Assembly: GCA_016987375.1 (NCBI GenBank) | Contig: PJRA01000509.1 | Location: forward strand, 1,535,158 to 1,599,157 | Length of the DNA stretch: 64,000 bases | Direction: 5' to 3' | Origin: Brachionus koreanus | Lineage: Eukaryota > Rotifera > Eurotatoria > Ploima > Brachionidae | Shown here: piece by piece, positions 54,554 to 64,000 of the stretch | Layout: each line of letters opens with the position of its first letter | Position numbering within the stretch: the stretch's first letter is position 1 | Made by a program: the position numbers and the translations under genes | The notes under the pieces: model-generated | Seen by the model: only the letters and a program-made list of their open reading frames with translations | The model's database searches: none | What the model was told of the DNA's origin: nothing

Positions 54554-57012
54554 ATTTTTTAATTTTTCTTTTCTCTGATGACTTTATTGTTTCAAATTTT
54601 GGGGTTTAAATACTATGCTGAAAATCTAGAGATTAAAAATTACGTGGTATTAGATTTGTGGCGCTTTATTTGAGATAAAAAAACGTAAACTTTTTTAGTT
54701 TAGGAAAAATAACAGAATACGCAGGTAAATTAATTTAAACTCATCAATATCAGAAAATAAAAAAAATACATGAGAATTTGCTTAAATTTTAAAATTTGAC
54801 TGATAACACGTCTTTGTGAGAGTTGTATACCAAGTTATGACAATTTTTTGATTAAAAAACAAAAAGTAAAATTTTGACTTGATAAATTAATAATAACTCA
54901 AAAAATTCTTCATCAATCATTGAATTTGATTCCTTGAGTTATCTTTGTTTAGTAATTAATTTTTAATCCAAATCGTGGGAAAACTTGACTAAAAAGTCAT
55001 GCAAGGACAAGAAAATGTGCTTTAGATGCCTGGTGAAATCGTAGGCTTGATGGCTTTTGATTCTTTTGGCACAAGTGAGACTCGGCTCAATGGTACGAAT
55101 CTCCTCAAAGAAAATTAAATTCAAACTTATCAAATTTAATGAAACTTAATGGAATTACGAATAAACAAGTTTGAGATTTATTCTTTAATTTTAGGTGACA
55201 TTGTTTTAAAATCAATCGATCAAATTTAATTTGAAAAGTTGCCTGAGAAATGGTGTCTTGGGATGCGTTCTGATTTGAGAAAATTGGTCTCTCTTAAATA
55301 GCAAAGAGTAATTACTTTAAATGGCTTCGACTCTTAAAAAGGAATAAACAGAAATTCGAAACTTAAATCACAAAGCTTTGATTTTAAGGTGTCTTATTCA
55401 AAAAATATTCTCAGAATAAGTTAATCTTTTGAAAATGTATTTTAAAACTAGACTTTGACGAAATTCATTAAATCGATAAATTATCTAAATGTGTTCTTAT
55501 CCTTGAAAATGTTATCGATTGGCTTAATTAGAAGTAGAAAGGATACGAATGAATTTTGCTTTTTTAATCAAATATTGAATCATGCTGGCTTTAATTCACT
55601 CAACATATCGGCTTTATTTATTTTTTTAAAGACACCTTCTTCCGGACCAAGATTAATTATTTGATTATTTAAAATATTTTTTAGAGAAATAAAAAAAAAA
55701 AAACTCCATTAGGTTGACTAAGAACACTTAAAATCTTTGGGCTCTAATTAAAATCTTTGCATTGCTTTATTAAAGTAATCCGATTAAAATGATAATTCCT
55801 AATAAACTTAAATTATGATGTCATTTTTTCAATCGACTACTTGATCTTTTACAATTAGATAATTTTACTTAAAAACTTTTGAAAATTTATATAAATTAAA
55901 ATGAGACTTAAATTATTAATTTTAAAAGACAACGTGGTTCAATTAATTTTAAAATAATTCTTAGATGTGTTAAATCCCTTTATAATTAGAAGAAAATCCT
56001 GTTAGTTATTTTGGCAAACAAAATTTGTGAATTTTAGACTCAAGAATACAAACTTTTCAATTAAAAATAATTGATTTAAAGCAAATCTTTCGGAATTCTG
56101 AAAGATAAGAAAAATTTTTCTGATAAAATATCTCATTAAATTATGTCTCATGTTCTTAAGATGTAATAATTTAAGGATTGTGTCATTTTGTATTTATTTG
56201 ATCAAATTTTTGAAGAAAATATAATAAAATTTTGAAACATGGGTTAAATATTATATTTATATTGAAAAAGTAATTCATTGTCGCTAGACTTTGGAGAAAA
56301 GTTAAAAATTGATAAAAGTTATCAAAATTTTCTTGATAATGAACAAAAATCATTCAAATTTTAAATTTTGAAACTTAAATTATCGGTTGAAATTCAAATT
56401 TATTTTAGTCTTTTGATGCAATCAAATAAAAAGCAGTTTTTCATGCGAAATTACGAGATAATTTAGGATAAAAAATAATTACTCTTATCATTATTTGAAT
56501 TTATAAAAACATTCCGAGCAAATTATTATACATTTTGTTGTTCCGATTAGCTTTATTCAATTCCAAATCAGGAAAAAATATTTTAAAAAATCTAGTTATC
56601 AAAGTGCATTCGAAATTTTTATTATCAAATATTCAGATGCATTGAAAAAAAAACTCTAAAATTTTTATTAATTAATTTTTATTAAGTTGAAACTAGATTA
56701 AAAAAAATGAAATTAAAAAAATTATAAGAAAAGATAATAGTTATTTTAATTTCGAAATAAAAAAAAAAAGAAAAAAATTTTAATTATTATTTTGAGAAAA
56801 AAAATACGAGACATCACGAACAAAAAATGACCAAAAATGAAATGTATTTACATACAAATAAAAGAAAGCTTTGTCTCTGAATGCCAAAATGAAATTGAGA
56901 GCCAAAAAAAACATAAATCGAATCACTAATCATAAAAAATTTACATAAAATTTAATGTGCTAAATTTTTTATTTTTTTAATGTAAATAAAAGTGGCTATA
57001 CACTTTGTTCTA
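54554..57012. other. Intergenic, 2.5 kb
   Basis: Mostly A/T-rich. A patch at about 54990-55330 is less AT-rich, and a fragment SETRLNGTNLLKE (about 55076-55114) recalls the endonuclease domain of LINEs. That is too little to call. No gene seen. Confidence 0.4.
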
Positions 57013-61229
<4,217 letters not shown>

Positions 61230-63069
61230 TTAGAAATTCATTTTTTATCTTTTAATAAAAACATAATTTTAAGAATTAAATAGACAAAAAATGAAAATAA
61301 AAAATTTGCATTGAATACGTAAATAAGTTTTTAATTCTGTAATTTTTGTCCTTTTTTTGCTTTTTTAAAAATAATGTACATATGCTAAATAGATTTATTT
61401 ATTTCATTAGTTTGCTTTAATCTAACTTAATTGCTTTTTTCAAGTGTCAAAATATTTAATGATTTTGAAAAATTTGTCCGCATTTATTCTTTTAAAGAAT
61501 AAAATTTATTACTTGTGTTGAAGAATTATGCTCATTTTATTTTATCTAAAGTACTCAGTGTAAAAGTGTAAAAAAAAATGCATTTAATTAAGGAATTAAA
61601 ATAACACTGAATTATTTGCTCGGATATTATGTGCTTAGGCCAAATAGCAAATATATTGTCTGAAATTCGGTGACCATGAGAAAAAGCAGAATAAATATAT
61701 TTTTATGTTTGATTAATAATTAATTAAAAAAACTCAACACGATTTTGTTTTTGTCATGAACATAGATTTAATCTCTCACAACGAATTGCCTTTTTTGATT
61801 TAAAATAGAAAAAATATGTTTTCCATGAAAAAACTCTTGAATTTTACAGGCATTTAAATCGATGTTTTTATTTTGAAAAAGGTGTCTAAATTAAAATTGG
61901 TTTCTTAAGCATGTTTTTGACAATTGATTTTAATAAAATTTTGTTTAAAGACGTGTTCTATTTAAGTAAAATTAAAAGAATAAAATTTTATGGCTTGAAC
62001 TATCTTTTTAGTATAAAAATAAATGGCTTATTTGGTATTTTTACTAGAAACTTTGAAAAAAAATATTTAAATCTTTAATTATTATAATTACTTTACTAAT
62101 TAAAAAAAAACTTGCATATAACAGTTGAAATGTTTACTTAACTGCTATCCAAAATTGATTTTTATTATTTAATAAAAATATTTTTCTATAATTATTTTTT
62201 ACTTTTAAGACCCATATCTTAAAAAAAGCTTTATTTTTTTTACTCGTGAATGAAAATTTTTATTAAAATTTTTGTTTTAGATTTTGTTTTCTAAGATAAA
62301 GAAAAAAGTCACCTGAAAAAGAAAAAAATCATTTTCTTATTGAATAAAATTGGTGTCTTAAAAGATCTCAAAATTGAATCATCAAACTTTTGACATTTGA
62401 AATTTTGAGAACGCTTTAAATATTTAATTAGAAAGTTTTCTCTTTAAGAGCTTGTAATTTTGAACAAATTCAATCTATTTTTGAATTTTGTTAGTTTTTT
62501 ATGTAAATATTTATTTAACTGTTTGATTCTTCTAAAAATATAAAACACGTTCAAAAGTTGAAACTTTTTCTAACTTAACTAAAATGGCAAATTTTCTCTA
62601 AATTGCCACCGAAACATTTTCTCTATGAAATAATTTGTATAAAATAAAAAAATTGAATAAAAATATTACCTTCTATGATCAATGTTTAGAAATATCTACA
62701 GTCAAAAATGCTTAAAATGGAGAAAATTAAAATTAAAGGCCAAGTATGGAAGATGTAAAATTTCGATTTTTTTTATTAAACTAATCGAATAAAAATATTG
62801 ATTTTTTTCAGCTGCTTATTTCTCAAGTCGAAAATCGATAAGATCGATATTTTGAAATATACTGCTTATTGAACGGTTAAATTAATGAAAAAAAAATATA
62901 TTTCAATTGCCCGACTAAAAAAGGCGTTTATAATGCACTTAAAAATGACTTCTATTTTATTTTATTAATTTCTAGTTTTGCATAAATTCTAATTCTAATT
63001 TTTTCTTGAGAAAATAAATTTTGAATTTTTTTTGACTTGTTTATTTAACTACAAAAAATTTTGATATAG
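61230..63069. other. Intergenic, divergent promoter region, 1.8 kb
   Basis: Between the divergent AGAP and WDR59-like genes. A/T-rich. No gene or transposon end recognised. Confidence 0.5.
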
Positions 63070-64000
63070 ATGAAGTTTACAATTAATACCGAGGATAAGT
63101 GTGAAGCATATTCGCATGAAAATTTCTATGTATGATTATCTGAAAAGAGAAACTTGACTTATTCTAGCTTTTCTGAAGGGTGATGCATTTGCATTCGATT
63201 CGAAAAACCGATACATACTATTGGGAGGAAATGGAAGAACTGGTATGGTCAACCTGGACCAACCTGACAAAGTTATATGCTCTTTAGATTTAAAATCACC
63301 ATTTAAATGGCATGTTACTAACTATGAATGGGATCCTTTCAATTCTAAGGATAGTGAACGTTTCTTACAAACGGTTTGGTATCATAAATTTAAAATTTTT
63401 AATCAAATTTGTTATAGTCAAGTTATCCTTAATAGAGAAGTAAAATCATTGAAATAATTGATGTTAAAGAACTAGAAAGTGTTCAGGTATTGGAAGGACA
63501 TGCCAAAAATATTAAGTTAATAATTTTTTGAAATTAAAAATTAAATTCTTCTATACTATTTTACTAATCGTAGTCAAGCAAAATGGGCTCCCATGAAAAA
63601 AAACTTAGTTGTTTCATCATCATCTGATTCGTTTATAATGCTTTGGGATGCTGGAAGGTAGGCATTTATTAATAACTTTTGAAAGCTAATCTTAATATTT
63701 TATGCTGGTTCTAAAATACACTTTTCATTTTGAGCTCACAAATATAATTAAAAAACAATGATTTAGAAATTCTGATGAATTTAAAAAAAATTTGAGTGAA
63801 TACCTTTGGTAATTAAATTTTGGTAAAAAATAAATCTTTTGATCCCTTTCAAATGACTATTATTGAAAAAAAGTTTAAATTAACAAAAAAATAAGTAATG
63901 CAAAGAACAAATTTTATGAATGCTATAGTAAAGTAATTAAAAAAAAAGGTAAAATATTGAAAAACAGTTATCATGATTATAATTTGCAATTTAAAAAAGA
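63070..64000 (+). CDS. WDR59-like WD40 protein, N-terminal part (runs off the window)
   Basis: Exons seen: 63070-63129, 63179-63373, 63436-63515 and 63574-63657, all in phase; a donor GT at 63658 leads into an intron still open at the window end. The translation gives WD40 blades: GDAFAFDSKNRYILLGGNGR, GMVNLDQPDKVICSLDLKS, KWHVTNYEWDPFNSKD, IIDVKELESVQVLEGHAKNI, AKWAPMKKNLVVSSSSDSFI, MLWDAG. The order and wording resemble the start of WDR59, a GATOR2 subunit that signals amino-acid supply to mTORC1 at lysosomes. Other WD40 proteins cannot be excluded from four exons. Exon 2 must begin at 63179; using the AG at 63166-63167 brings a stop into frame. Confidence 0.7.

Noticed and set aside
55018..55114. 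Possible LINE endonuclease fragment (SETRLNGTNLLKE)
   Set aside because: One short match resembling the SETWLN block. The other endonuclease motifs could not be placed, so it was not called.
55455..55664. 69-residue open frame on the plus strand
   Set aside because: No family resemblance and no neighbouring exons. It lies in the same uncertain patch and may be old transposon sequence.

Overview
The window is nuclear DNA from an animal with a very AT-rich genome. Genes have short spliceosomal introns of about 50-70 nt (a few longer), GT-AG junctions, the standard code (TAA, TAG and TGA all end recognisable proteins) and metazoan-only families such as HEY-type bHLH, stonin, vigilin, AGAP and CEP97. 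AT content, intron size, an AA15 lytic polysaccharide monooxygenase and many decayed transposons fit a monogonont rotifer of the Brachionus type. That assignment is inference; nothing in the window names the species.

Layout. 1-1.2 kb: two decayed non-LTR retrotransposon pieces and a short dispersed repeat. 1.6-11.4 kb, plus strand: a short HEY-like bHLH-Orange gene, MTAP, a phosphatidylinositol-synthase-like enzyme, a large stonin and a LITAF-domain gene. 11.5-12.2 kb: a LINE fragment holding a 39-base assembly gap, and a hAT-type MITE with intact 8-bp duplication. 12.9-22.9 kb: a BAR-like helical gene (minus), an unrecognised eight-exon gene (plus), TRMT44 (minus) and an unrecognised single-exon gene (plus). 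22.9-27 kb: gene-poor, with two TTAA-flanked MITEs and other repeats. 27-31.3 kb: vigilin (plus). 33.6-37.0 kb: CEP97-like (minus), containing what reads as an AT-AC U12-type intron. 37-42.4 kb: gene-poor, with a LINE fragment. 42.4-54.6 kb: an unbroken minus-strand run of PSMG2, NUDCD1, FAD synthase, ETFRF1 (LYRM5), a small secreted Cys peptide, a second BAR-like gene, an AA15 LPMO and a probable neuropeptide precursor. 57.0-61.2 kb: AGAP/centaurin-gamma (minus). 63.07 kb to the edge: the start of a WDR59-like gene (plus).

How genes relate. The most striking arrangement is ETFRF1 and FAD synthase. Their coding regions overlap by 26 nt on the same strand in different frames, and both act on FAD: one makes it, the other removes it from electron transfer flavoprotein. 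NUDCD1 follows 136 nt downstream, so the three may share one transcript. The two BAR-like genes, 37 kb apart, share a start motif and nearly the same exon lengths. Mobile DNA is all fragmentary or non-autonomous: four LINE pieces, five related piggyBac-like MITEs and one hAT MITE.

Multi-exon models were built by hand from splice signals, reading phase and family resemblance. No alignment or RNA evidence was available.
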